A stretch of 8,583 nt of DNA from Thermoleophilia bacterium. GTDB taxonomy: Bacteria; Actinomycetota; Thermoleophilia; Miltoncostaeales; Miltoncostaeaceae. Where the stretch lies: NCBI GenBank assembly GCA_029861485.1, contig JAOTZF010000067.1, positions 1-8,583 on the forward strand, in the 5' to 3' direction. The notes beneath the pieces are model-generated. The model did no database searches, was not told the origin of the DNA, and was given only the letters and a program-made list of their open reading frames with translations. The position numbers were made by a program, and so were the translations under genes. Below, piece after piece: positions 1 through 6,847 of this stretch; position 1 is the stretch's first letter; each line of letters begins with the position of its first letter.

Positions 1-23
1 GAGGGGCGCTATGGTCTCCCGCC

Positions 24-797
24 GTGCATCGCCTGCTTGCCCTGCTTGCGCTCATGTTCGTCGCTCTGCTCATGGCTGGATGCTCCGCCGATGACAGCTC
101 CGAGGGGGCCGCGGGTTTCGTCGTCGAGTTCCCGGGCAGCTCCGAGTTCCCCGACGTGCAGGACCGCATCCGCCAGGACCGCAGCTTCGACGACATTGCG
201 GAGCTGCTGAACGAGCGCCTGCTGCTGCCGGAGCAGGTCACCATCGTTGTCGGGGATGACGTCGGCGCTGACGGGCCGTCCTACGACCCCGAGACGCGCG
301 AGATCCTCATGCCGATCCCGTTCGTGGTCGAGTCGCGGGACTTGCTCGCCGAGGAATTCGATCTCGACGCGGCGACCGCGCAGGAGCTGGCCCTGGAGGG
401 CAATCTGCACGCGTTGCTCCACGAGATCGGCCATTCCTTGGTCGACGTGCTCGACCTGCCGATCACCGGCTCCGAGGAGGACGCCGTCGATCAGCTCGCG
501 ACGGTGGTGGCCGTGAACGAGGGTGCCGGCGAGGTTGCTCTGTCCGGAGCAGATCTCTTCTTCGCTGAGTCGGTGGACCCATCACAGCTCTCGCAGGTCG
601 ACTTCTGGGACGAGCACGACCTCGATCTGAAGGGGTTCACCGCCACCGTCTGCCTGGTCGTGGGAAGCGACCCCGCGGGGTACTCGGGCATCGCCGAGGA
701 GTACGGACTCCCGGACGAGCAGATCGAGGTCTGCGAGCAGGAGTGGGATACCGCCGCCGGCTCGTGGGAGCGGCTGCTCGACGATCATCTCCGGTAA
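24..797 (+). CDS. Putative lipoprotein with DUF4344-type zinc metallopeptidase domain
   Basis: 257-residue predicted exported lipoprotein. Residues 1-20 form a short n-region (MHR), a hydrophobic stretch and a lipobox-like MAGC, with Cys20 as the probable lipidated residue; Met at -3 is slightly atypical. The mature part starts with a Ser/Asp/Glu-rich linker. HEIGH at 133-137 is an HEXXH zinc site, followed by the acidic cluster EEDAVD (151-156), which may supply the third ligand. The C-terminal block DEHDLDLKGF (196-205), Cys210, Cys237 and the closing SWERLLxxHLR pattern fit the DUF4344 'putative metallopeptidase' family as I remember it. Cys210 and Cys237 could form a disulfide outside the cell. 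The substrate is unknown. The GTG at 24 was chosen because it opens directly into the signal peptide. It has no well-spaced Shine-Dalgarno (GAGGGG at 1-6 is 17 nt away), and the frame is open to the left window edge, so an upstream start is possible. The gene is convergent with recA. Confidence 0.82.
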   Translation: MHRLLALLALMFVALLMAGCSADDSSEGAAGFVVEFPGSSEFPDVQDRIRQDRSFDDIAELLNERLLLPEQVTIVVGDDVGADGPSYDPETREILMPIPFVVESRDLLAEEFDLDAATAQELALEGNLHALLHEIGHSLVDVLDLPITGSEEDAVDQLATVVAVNEGAGEVALSGADLFFAESVDPSQLSQVDFWDEHDLDLKGFTATVCLVVGSDPAGYSGIAEEYGLPDEQIEVCEQEWDTAAGSWERLLDDHLR

Positions 798-820
798 GGG
801 CCACGGGAGAGGCCAGGTGC

Positions 821-873
821 CACCTCAGCCCGTCTGGGGCCCGCGCAGGCCGTGCCCCAGACGGGCTGAGGTG
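821..873. terminator. Perfect 20-bp inverted repeat, probable bidirectional terminator
   Basis: Arms at 821-840 and 854-873 are exact reverse complements (left arm begins CACCTCAGCCCG), with a 13-nt loop. The repeat fills the gap between the convergent lipoprotein gene (stop ends 797) and recA (stop 875-877) and begins one base past the recA stop. Neither strand has a T-run after the stem, so it would be the stem-only type often seen in GC-rich actinobacteria. The terminator role is inferred from position and stem strength. Confidence 0.8.
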
Positions 874-874
874 A

Positions 875-1939
875 TTAGTCGGCGGAGCCGTTCTTGGCGG
901 CGACCCTTTCGGTGTCCTCCTGCTCGGCGACCGGCTCAATCGTGGGCACCGGGATACCCGCGCGCTCGCGGATCTCGCTCTCGATCTGGTGGGCGATGTC
1001 CGGGTGCTCGCTCAGGAACGCACGCGCCTGGTTGCGCCCTTGTCCGAGGCGCTCCTCGCCGTATGAGAAGTAGGCACCGCTCTTGGTGAGTACCGCATGG
1101 TCGACGCCGAGGTCCAGCAAGCAGCCCTGATGGGAGATGCCCTCGCCATAGATGATGTCGAACTCGGCCTGGCGGAATGGCGGGGCGACCTTGTTCTTCA
1201 CGACCTTGACCCGGGCGCGGTTGCCGAGGGCCTCACCACCGTCCTTGAGGGTTTCGATGCGCCGGATGTCGAGTCGCACGGTCGAGTAGAATTTCAATGC
1301 CCGCCCACCGGGGGTCGTCTCAGGCGAGCCGAACATCACCCCGATCTTCTCGCGCAGCTGGTTGGTGAAGATGCAGATGGTGCCGGAGCGGTTCAACGTG
1401 CCGGCGAGCTTGCGGAGCGCCTGGGACATCAATCGGGCCTGCAGGCCCACATGGCTGTCGCCCATCTCCCCCTCGAGCTCGGCCTTGGGAGTGAGCGCGG
1501 CCACCGAGTCGATCGCGACCACGTCGAGGGCGCCTGAGCGCACCAGCAGATCGGCGATCTCGAGCGCCTGCTCGCCATGGTCCGGCTGTGAGACCAGCAG
1601 CTCATCGACGTTCACGCCGATGCGCTTGGCATACGTCGGATCCATTGCGTGCTCGGCGTCGATGAACGCCGCGGTCCCGCCCGACTGCTGAGCTTGGGCG
1701 ATGAGGTGGTACAGGAGCGTGGTCTTACCCGAGCTCTCGGGTCCGAACACCTCCACGATGCGCCCCTTGGGGATTCCGCCGATACCGAGGGCGATGTCCA
1801 AGGACAGCGCCCCGGTCGGGATGACGCTGATGTCCATGGCGAAGGACGGGTCGCCCATCCTCATGATGGATCCCTTGCCGAACTGGCGCTCGATCTGCGT
1901 GATCGCCGAGTCGAGCGCCTGTGTCTGAGCTTTCTCCAC
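875..1939 (-). CDS. recA: RecA recombinase
   Basis: 354 residues, full length with no intein. RecA forms ATP-dependent filaments on single-stranded DNA, catalyses homologous pairing and strand exchange, and stimulates LexA self-cleavage. Residue numbering matches E. coli RecA: Walker A GPESSGKT at 66-73, catalytic Glu at 96 (AEHAMDP), Walker B with Asp144 (VVAIDSVAAL), loop L1 near 156-165 and loop L2 from Gln194 through the SPETTPGG stretch. The C-terminal domain is intact, ending in a variable tail of mixed charge. Less usual residues are LLYHLIAQ just after Walker A and His121 in SQPDHGEQ, where E. coli has Thr. The GTG start at 1937-1939 is fixed by AGGAGG at 1945-1950, 5 nt upstream. A LexA-type box lies 70 nt upstream. 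cinA lies upstream on the same strand, but the 182-bp gap and own operator point to separate transcription. No recX follows; the next gene is convergent. Confidence 0.98.
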   Translation of the reverse strand: MEKAQTQALDSAITQIERQFGKGSIMRMGDPSFAMDISVIPTGALSLDIALGIGGIPKGRIVEVFGPESSGKTTLLYHLIAQAQQSGGTAAFIDAEHAMDPTYAKRIGVNVDELLVSQPDHGEQALEIADLLVRSGALDVVAIDSVAALTPKAELEGEMGDSHVGLQARLMSQALRKLAGTLNRSGTICIFTNQLREKIGVMFGSPETTPGGRALKFYSTVRLDIRRIETLKDGGEALGNRARVKVVKNKVAPPFRQAEFDIIYGEGISHQGCLLDLGVDHAVLTKSGAYFSYGEERLGQGRNQARAFLSEHPDIAHQIESEIRERAGIPVPTIEPVAEQEDTERVAAKNGSAD

Positions 1940-1944
1940 CTCTG

Positions 1945-1950
1945 CCTCCT
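1945..1950 (-). promoter_or_regulatory. recA ribosome binding site
   Basis: AGGAGG on the minus strand, separated by 5 nt (CAGAG) from the GTG at 1937-1939. It is a full match to the anti-Shine-Dalgarno core and decides the non-ATG recA start. Confidence 0.9.
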
Positions 1951-2009
1951 CTCGACCGATCGGCTCGCACGCTAGTGCCCCGGGCGGCCGGAATCCCTAC
2001 GATCCGTAT

Positions 2010-2023
2010 CGAACGTACGTTCC
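2010..2023. promoter_or_regulatory. LexA (SOS) box upstream of recA
   Basis: CGAACGTACGTTCC matches the Gram-positive LexA/DinR consensus CGAACRNRYGTTYC at every position. It also fits 10 of 12 fixed positions of the mycobacterial form TCGAAC-N4-GTTCGA. The core GAACGTACGTTC (2011-2022) is a perfect 12-bp palindrome. It sits 70 nt before the recA start codon, where LexA repression of recA would be expected, so DNA-damage induction of recA is a strong inference. Confidence 0.85.
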
Positions 2024-2025
2024 GG

Positions 2026-2054
2026 AGAGTATCGCGCCCTCCGGACGACGGGAA
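2026..2054 (-). promoter_or_regulatory. Possible recA promoter
   Basis: On the minus strand TACTCT (2026-2031) fits the TANNNT -10 pattern common in actinobacteria. A poor -35 (TTCCCG, about 2049-2054) lies 17 nt upstream. If used, transcription would start inside or beside the LexA box at 2010-2023, a sensible geometry for repression, with a leader of about 80 nt. The hexamers are weak, so the call rests mostly on the operator's position. Confidence 0.3.
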
Positions 2055-2121
2055 GAGGCTTTCTGGCCGATGCGGCCGCGGGAGTGACCATGTGTGCCGA
2101 AACACGCGCAGCTCGTAGGCG

Positions 2122-3399
2122 TCACTCGCTGTATTCGACCGCCCCCTGCTGTGAGGCGATTCCCACCCTCAGGGCGTGCAGCGCCCCCACGGCTGCGCGC
2201 GCCCTGACCTGCTCCCGCGTGCCGCGCAAACGGAGCTCGGAAACGTCGGCGGTGCCCGGACCGATCACGCCCACGTAGACGAGCCCGACCGGCTTGTCTG
2301 CACTGCCGCCCCCAGGGCCTGCGATGCCGGTGATGCTGAGACCCCAATCGCTACCCGTGACCCGTATGGAGCCTTCCGCCATCGCCTCAGCCGCCTCGGG
2401 CGAGACCGCGCCGTGCCGGAATATGACCTCCCCGGAGACCCCGAGGGCGGCCTCCTTGACGCTGTTTCCGTAGGCGATCACGCCGCCGAGGAAGATCGAG
2501 GACGCCCCCGGCACCGAGGTGATCAGCGCCCCCAGACCGCCCGCCGTGCAGCTCTCGGCCACGCTCACGGTCTCATTGCGCGATTGCAGCAGTCGCGCCA
2601 CCGTCGCAACGAGCCCGGCGCCGTCGGTGCTGTAGAGCCGCTCACCGAAGCTGTCGAAAAGCGCCTGCTGCACGGGCTCGACGGCCTCCGCATCCCGGCC
2701 GGCGACGCTGATCTCCAGCTCGCCGTCCCTGGCGCAGACACCGATCTCGAGCTCTTGGAGCACGGTATCCGGGATGTCGCCGAGAGCATCCATGAACTGA
2801 CTCTCCACCACGTTGTGAAGTCGCAGTATCCGTCGCTCGGGCCGGGTCGCCCGCGCAAGGATCGGCCCGATGGGGGGCCGTCGGTGCGAGGCCTCCCACA
2901 TCTCGCGCACCTCCGACGGCGGTCCCGGCAAGACGACGACCACGGTGCCATTGAGCTCGACGGCGCAGCCAGGCGCGGTCCCGGCGGGTGGGATCATGGT
3001 GGATCCCCGGGGCAGGGTCGCCTGCTTCTCCTCGAAGGCGTGCTGAGTGCGCGCCGACACGCCGTTCGGCCGTCTGCCCGCGTAGGCCGCCTCCACGAGC
3101 TCCAGCGCGTCCTCGCGCAGCTCCAGAGGCAGTCCGCACGCTTCTGCTACCGCCTGCATGGTGAGATCATCATGGGTGCCTCCGAGGCCGCCGGTCGTCA
3201 CGATCAGGTCGAAACCCGCGCGCAGGTTCGCGCGTACCGCATCTCGAATCGCGTCGCCGTCGTCGGGCAAGAGCTCGGCGCGTTCGACGCGCACACCGTC
3301 TTCCTCGAGTTCCTGGGCCAGGAAGGCGCCGTTGAGATCCGAGACTGCACCCCTCAGCACCTCGGCGCCGGTCACCACCACGGCGGCGCGGGGCTGCAT
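2122..3399 (-). CDS. cinA: CinA: MoaB-like domain plus nicotinamide-nucleotide amidase (PncC) domain
   Basis: 425-residue two-domain protein of typical CinA length. The N-terminal MoaB/MogA-like (COG1058) domain spans about 4-170 and carries VVVTGAEVL (7-15) and TTGGLGGTHDDLT (68-80). In characterised CinA proteins this domain hydrolyses ADP-ribose or NAD-related pyrophosphates. A middle region leads to the PncC domain (about 262-415), which deamidates nicotinamide mononucleotide in pyridine-nucleotide salvage. Its motifs are AESCTAGG (281-288, containing the conserved Ser of the family) and TGIAGPGGG (357-365). The common N-terminal GDELL reads GAEVL here, a variant I associate with Thermoleophilia CinA. 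The ATG at 3397-3399 lies 4 nt after the rodZ-like stop with no clear Shine-Dalgarno, so translational coupling is likely. 'Competence/damage-inducible' is a historical name; the sequence gives no evidence of competence here. Confidence 0.95.
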   Translation of the reverse strand: MQPRAAVVVTGAEVLRGAVSDLNGAFLAQELEEDGVRVERAELLPDDGDAIRDAVRANLRAGFDLIVTTGGLGGTHDDLTMQAVAEACGLPLELREDALELVEAAYAGRRPNGVSARTQHAFEEKQATLPRGSTMIPPAGTAPGCAVELNGTVVVVLPGPPSEVREMWEASHRRPPIGPILARATRPERRILRLHNVVESQFMDALGDIPDTVLQELEIGVCARDGELEISVAGRDAEAVEPVQQALFDSFGERLYSTDGAGLVATVARLLQSRNETVSVAESCTAGGLGALITSVPGASSIFLGGVIAYGNSVKEAALGVSGEVIFRHGAVSPEAAEAMAEGSIRVTGSDWGLSITGIAGPGGGSADKPVGLVYVGVIGPGTADVSELRLRGTREQVRARAAVGALHALRVGIASQQGAVEYSE

Positions 3400-3403
3400 G
3401 TGG

Positions 3404-4201
3404 TCAGCCGGTGACGCGTTCGACGCCCGTTGCAGTGACGAGGAAGTCGGCCACTCCCCCGCTCAACTCATACCCGCGTCCGTTGACGGAGATGTCGAGA
3501 CCGTCCGTGTTGCCCGATCGCACCCAGAGGCCGCGGCGCACCGTAAAGGCGCGCTCGACGCCGAGGCCGAGGGTGCCGCGAAAGACCTCGCGTCCGTCTG
3601 CGTCGCGGCCGCGCACCTCGACATACGAGCCGGAGTCCCCGGTGCCGGTCAAGACGACCTTGAGGCGCTGAGGGGCCTCCCCGCGCGCCGGGCCGGTAAC
3701 GGCGTCTGCCTCGGCCACGGCCGGGGCCGCCGGATCGGGCGCCGCGGGGGCGACAGCCGCCGGGTCGGCCGGGCGGATCGGTGGGGAGTCAGATGTGGTG
3801 TCGCCCACTCCCATCCATACCAACAGCCCGAGACCCATGACGCCGCCGATGGCGAGCCACAGGAGTTGGACCTCGGTCCGGCGGCCGCGAGCGAGGCCGG
3901 TGCGGCGTTGTTGGCGCCTTTGCGGGGGGCGCCCCGGTCGCTCGACGTCGCCGGTTACCGGATTCACCACGCCGAAGCGCGACTGGTGCTCGTCGAGCAC
4001 CAGCTGGGAGTCGAGGCCCAGGAAATCCGCATAGGTCTTGAGAAAACCGCGCACGTACGTCGGCGAGGGGAGCACGTCGAACTGCTCGTCCTCGAGCGCG
4101 CGCAGGTACTTGCCCCGGATCTTGGTGCGCTCCTCGCACTCCAGGATGTCGAGGTCGCGCGCGCGGCGCGCCTCCCTCAGGGTGTTTCCGATTTCGAACA
4201 C
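3404..4201 (-). CDS. RodZ-like protein: HTH_25 domain, one membrane segment, DUF4115 domain
   Basis: 265 residues. An N-terminal Xre/RodZ-type helix-turn-helix (about 3-65, with TKIRGKYLRALEDEQFDVLP) is followed by a very basic stretch (90-108, RPPQRRQQRR), one transmembrane helix (about 111-132), a Pro/Ala-rich linker (about 137-167) and an extracytoplasmic beta-rich DUF4115-type domain (about 168-260). The HTH side should be cytoplasmic. In rods with MreB, RodZ links the MreB cytoskeleton to the elongation machinery. Whether this organism has MreB cannot be seen here, so the shape role is inferred from the family. The GTG start at 4199-4201 has GGAG at 4211-4214 with 9-nt spacing. It lies 81 nt downstream of ftsK, probably with some read-through, and 4 nt upstream of cinA. 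A small promoter-like site precedes it. Confidence 0.88.
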   Translation of the reverse strand: MFEIGNTLREARRARDLDILECEERTKIRGKYLRALEDEQFDVLPSPTYVRGFLKTYADFLGLDSQLVLDEHQSRFGVVNPVTGDVERPGRPPQRRQQRRTGLARGRRTEVQLLWLAIGGVMGLGLLVWMGVGDTTSDSPPIRPADPAAVAPAAPDPAAPAVAEADAVTGPARGEAPQRLKVVLTGTGDSGSYVEVRGRDADGREVFRGTLGLGVERAFTVRRGLWVRSGNTDGLDISVNGRGYELSGGVADFLVTATGVERVTG

Positions 4202-4233
4202 GGGTCAGCACTCCGGCAACCGCCGGGTCATCG

Positions 4234-4264
4234 ACCCTACCAGCGAGACGCCCTAGCCGATCAA
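4234..4264 (-). promoter_or_regulatory. Possible internal promoter for rodZ-like-cinA
   Basis: On the minus strand TTGATC (4259-4264) and TAGGGT (4234-4239) resemble -35 and -10 elements, with a somewhat long 19-nt spacer. They fall in the 81-bp ftsK/rodZ-like gap and would give a leader of about 25 nt that includes the GGAG at 4211-4214. A 5-bp hairpin (GGGTC/GACCC, 4225-4237) overlaps the -10. Motif evidence only. Confidence 0.35.
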
Positions 4265-4282
4265 GGGGGGAGGTCTCAGGAT

Positions 4283-6742
4283 TCAGTCCGGCATCTCCCC
4301 GCCCTCCGTCGCCTCGTCCGCCATGCCGGTGAGGCGCGCGAGATCCGCCTCGCCGACGAGTACTCGGCGTGGCTTGCTGCCCTCGTGACCGGAGACGATC
4401 CCGCGTTCCTCGAGTTGATCCACGAGGCGACCGGCCCTCGCATACCCGACTCCCAGCCTGCGCTGAAGCAGAGACACCGACGCCGTGCCCTGACGGACCA
4501 CCAGATCGATGGCGGCGTTCAAGAGTTCGTCTCCCCCAGGCGCCACCGGGTCCTCAGCGGGCTCCGGCCGCTCCAACAGCTCCTCGCGCAGGGCGGGCCT
4601 GCCCTGGCGGCGCCAGTGCTCGGTGATGGTGCGGATCTCGCGCTCGCTGACGTAGGCGCCCTGGAGGCGCTGAAGGCGCGAGGTTCCAACGGGCCGGAAG
4701 AGCATGTCGCCCTGCCCGAGCAGCGACTCTGCACCGCCCGAGTCGAGCACCACCCTGCTGTCGACCTGGCTCGACACGGCGAAGGCCACCCGGGATGGCA
4801 CGTTCGCCTTGATCATGCCCGTGATGACGTCGACCGAGGGGCGCTGGGTCGCGAGCACCAGGTGAATGCCGACCGCCCGGCTCTTCTGGGCGAGCCGGAT
4901 GATCGCGTCCTCCACCTCGGCCGGGGCGACCATCATGAGATCGGCGAGCTCGTCGATCACGACGAGCACCGTCGGCATCTTCTTCTCGCCCTTGCGCTCG
5001 CGCTCGGCGTTCCAGTCCCTCAGATTCCGCGCTCGGGCCATGCCCATCAGCTCGTAGCGATTCTCCATCTCGCGCACGATGTTGGCCAGCACGGCTGCGG
5101 CCTGCTTGGGGCCGGTCACGACCGGCGTCAAGAGATGAGGAATGCTCTCGTAGTGGTTGAGCTCGACTTTCTTGGGATCGACCAAGATCAGTCGGAGGTC
5201 GTCCGGGCTGGAGCGCAGGAGAATCGACGCCAGGAGGGCGTTGAGACAGACGCTCTTACCGGTCCCGGTCGATCCTGCGATGAGTAGGTGGGGCATCCGC
5301 GCGATGTCGAGGTAGACGGGCTTGCCGCCGATGTCGAGTCCGAGCCAGGCCATCAGTGGGCCCGAGTCCTCCGGGAAGTCGCGGTAGATGTCCCCCAAGG
5401 TCACCGTCTGTGCCTCGGGGTTGGGCACCTCCACCCCTACGGCCTGCTTGCCGGGGATCGGGGCGATGATGCGCAACTCGTCGCTGGCGGCGAGGGAGTA
5501 GGCGAGGTCATCGCGTAGAGAGGTAACTCGGCCGATCTTCGTGCCGGGGGCGAGCTGCAGCTCGTAGCGCGTGACGCGCGGGCCGCTGATCGCGTTGGCG
5601 ACGGTGGACTCGATGCCGAAGTGGCTGAGGGTTTCCTCCAACGATCTGCTGGTCTGCTCCACCACTTCGGTCGGCAGTGTCCCCTGCCCTCTCGAGCGAC
5701 TCAGAAGCCGCGACGACGGCAACCGGTAGCGGACCTCGTCATCCGCCGAGAGCGGCTCCTCGGGCGCGAACTCATCGATTGCTTCGGGGTCGTGGTCGGG
5801 GCCTTCCTCCACCGGGTGGAGGCGAAGCTCGGTCTGCACGCCATCCGTTGGGAGTGCGTCCTCGAGCGCCGGGCCCTCGTCGCGGGCCGGAGCCGAGACC
5901 GCCGGAGACTCCGGCAGATTGCCGTGCTCCGAGTAGAGGTCGTCGTAGATCTCGGCACCGTCCAGCAGACCGCCCTCGCCGCCCGCGCGCCCGCCCGGCG
6001 TGCGACGTCGCGGCCGCGGAATGAGGGTGGTCGCCTCGCTCGGATCGATGCGGTCACGAAGGATTCTCGCAAGGTTCCGGCCTTCGCGAATGGCGGTGCT
6101 CGACCCGGTCGCGACGCCGCGGCTGACGGTGCGAGAGGCCACGACGGCGCCCTCGCTGGAGCTTCGCAGGATCTGGGCAAGCGACGCGCCCGAGATCAGG
6201 ATCGCGGCTGCGACACCGCAGATGAGCACGATCAGCAACGTTCCGATGTCACCCACGGTCGAGCTCGTCGCGTAGTAGATCGCTTCTCCCGCGTGGCCGC
6301 CGCGCTCTGAAACCGACGAGGCATCGAACCAGCCGATCCGCTCCGGTCCGCCCACCAGCGCACCGGACGCCAGCGCGGTCAACACCGCAGCCGCCCCGAG
6401 CGCGGCGCCGAGGCGCAGCGGTGACGCGCGCAGCGCCGGGTGCTTGAGGATCACCAGGGCGCCGATCGCGATGAGGGCCACAGGGGCCAACCAGACCGCT
6501 CGCCCGACGACGACTCGCACGAGGTCGACGAGGTCGCCGCCCGCGGGCCCTCCGGCCCCCATGAGAGCGAGGCCCAAAAGGAGGCCGAAGCCGACCATTC
6601 CCAGACCGATCATCTCGCGGCGCTGCGGATCCTTGCGCCTGGCGCGCCGACGCGAGCGGCGCGCCGCTTGCCGGCGCTTGGTCGGGCGCTTGCGCGAGGT
6701 CGGTCGACGGGTGCTTCGGCGTGGTGCCGCCTGGGTGCTCAT
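4283..6742 (-). CDS. ftsK: FtsK/SpoIIIE-family DNA translocase
   Basis: 819 residues from the ATG at 6740-6742, which has GGAGG 4 nt upstream; the open frame extends further but without family-like sequence. The tail (1-43) is extremely basic. Four hydrophobic segments follow (about 44-64, 76-99, 112-131, 165-187), matching the four-pass FtsK membrane domain that anchors it at the septum. An acidic, low-complexity linker runs to about 350. The alpha/beta motor holds Walker A GSTGTGKS (490-497) and Walker B LVVIDE (593-598), plus VDPKK (521-525) and LATQRPSVDVITG (630-642). The C-terminal winged-helix gamma domain (about 735-800, with SVSLLQRRLGVGYARAGRLVDQ within it) normally reads the polar DNA motifs that direct translocation. 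The protein pumps chromosomal DNA through the closing septum and helps resolve dimers. It is probably the first gene of a ftsK/rodZ-like/cinA group and is divergent from the superoxide dismutase gene. Confidence 0.96.
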   Translation of the reverse strand: MSTQAAPRRSTRRPTSRKRPTKRRQAARRSRRRARRKDPQRREMIGLGMVGFGLLLGLALMGAGGPAGGDLVDLVRVVVGRAVWLAPVALIAIGALVILKHPALRASPLRLGAALGAAAVLTALASGALVGGPERIGWFDASSVSERGGHAGEAIYYATSSTVGDIGTLLIVLICGVAAAILISGASLAQILRSSSEGAVVASRTVSRGVATGSSTAIREGRNLARILRDRIDPSEATTLIPRPRRRTPGGRAGGEGGLLDGAEIYDDLYSEHGNLPESPAVSAPARDEGPALEDALPTDGVQTELRLHPVEEGPDHDPEAIDEFAPEEPLSADDEVRYRLPSSRLLSRSRGQGTLPTEVVEQTSRSLEETLSHFGIESTVANAISGPRVTRYELQLAPGTKIGRVTSLRDDLAYSLAASDELRIIAPIPGKQAVGVEVPNPEAQTVTLGDIYRDFPEDSGPLMAWLGLDIGGKPVYLDIARMPHLLIAGSTGTGKSVCLNALLASILLRSSPDDLRLILVDPKKVELNHYESIPHLLTPVVTGPKQAAAVLANIVREMENRYELMGMARARNLRDWNAERERKGEKKMPTVLVVIDELADLMMVAPAEVEDAIIRLAQKSRAVGIHLVLATQRPSVDVITGMIKANVPSRVAFAVSSQVDSRVVLDSGGAESLLGQGDMLFRPVGTSRLQRLQGAYVSEREIRTITEHWRRQGRPALREELLERPEPAEDPVAPGGDELLNAAIDLVVRQGTASVSLLQRRLGVGYARAGRLVDQLEERGIVSGHEGSKPRRVLVGEADLARLTGMADEATEGGEMPD

Positions 6743-6822
6743 GGATCCTCCGGGCGTGATTGCGACTGCGCGGAAAGGCGCTGATTGACCATTGGCCAAC
6801 GAGACTCCGGTTCCTGCCGCGC

Positions 6823-6831
6823 TGGTAGGCT
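6823..6831 (+). promoter_or_regulatory. Possible extended -10 promoter of the superoxide dismutase gene
   Basis: TGGTAGGCT contains a TANNNT-type -10 (TAGGCT, 6826-6831) preceded by the TGn extension (6823-6825), which can substitute for the missing -35; nothing TTGACA-like lies 16-19 nt upstream. The only TTGACC (6785-6790) is 35 nt away, too far to pair with it. Transcription would begin near 6838, giving a leader of about 50 nt. Confidence 0.4.
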
Positions 6832-6847
6832 GACCGCCGGGTTTTGA

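Noticed and set aside
9..434. Minus-strand 141-codon frame under the lipoprotein gene
   Set aside because: The plus-strand frame has a signal peptide, HEXXH and family-like C-terminus; the minus frame has none of these.
1994..2024. CCGGAA/TTCCGG pair as a recA leader hairpin
   Set aside because: Only six pairs across a loop of about 26 nt, overlapping the LexA box; too weak to call as a structure.
2176..3414. A 412-codon plus-strand frame antisense to cinA
   Set aside because: It is an exact shadow of a well-supported two-domain CinA, with no recognisable domain or ribosome binding site.
3158..5287. A 709-codon open frame on the plus strand
   Set aside because: It runs antisense across cinA, the rodZ-like gene, an intergenic gap and ftsK, all with clear homology on the minus strand. 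Its composition (His/Arg/Ala/Gly-rich, no domain) is typical of a GC-rich antisense frame with few stops.
5621..6310. Plus-strand 229-codon frame antisense to the ftsK linker
   Set aside because: It overlaps the low-complexity FtsK linker and membrane region, is Arg/Ala-rich and has no domain.
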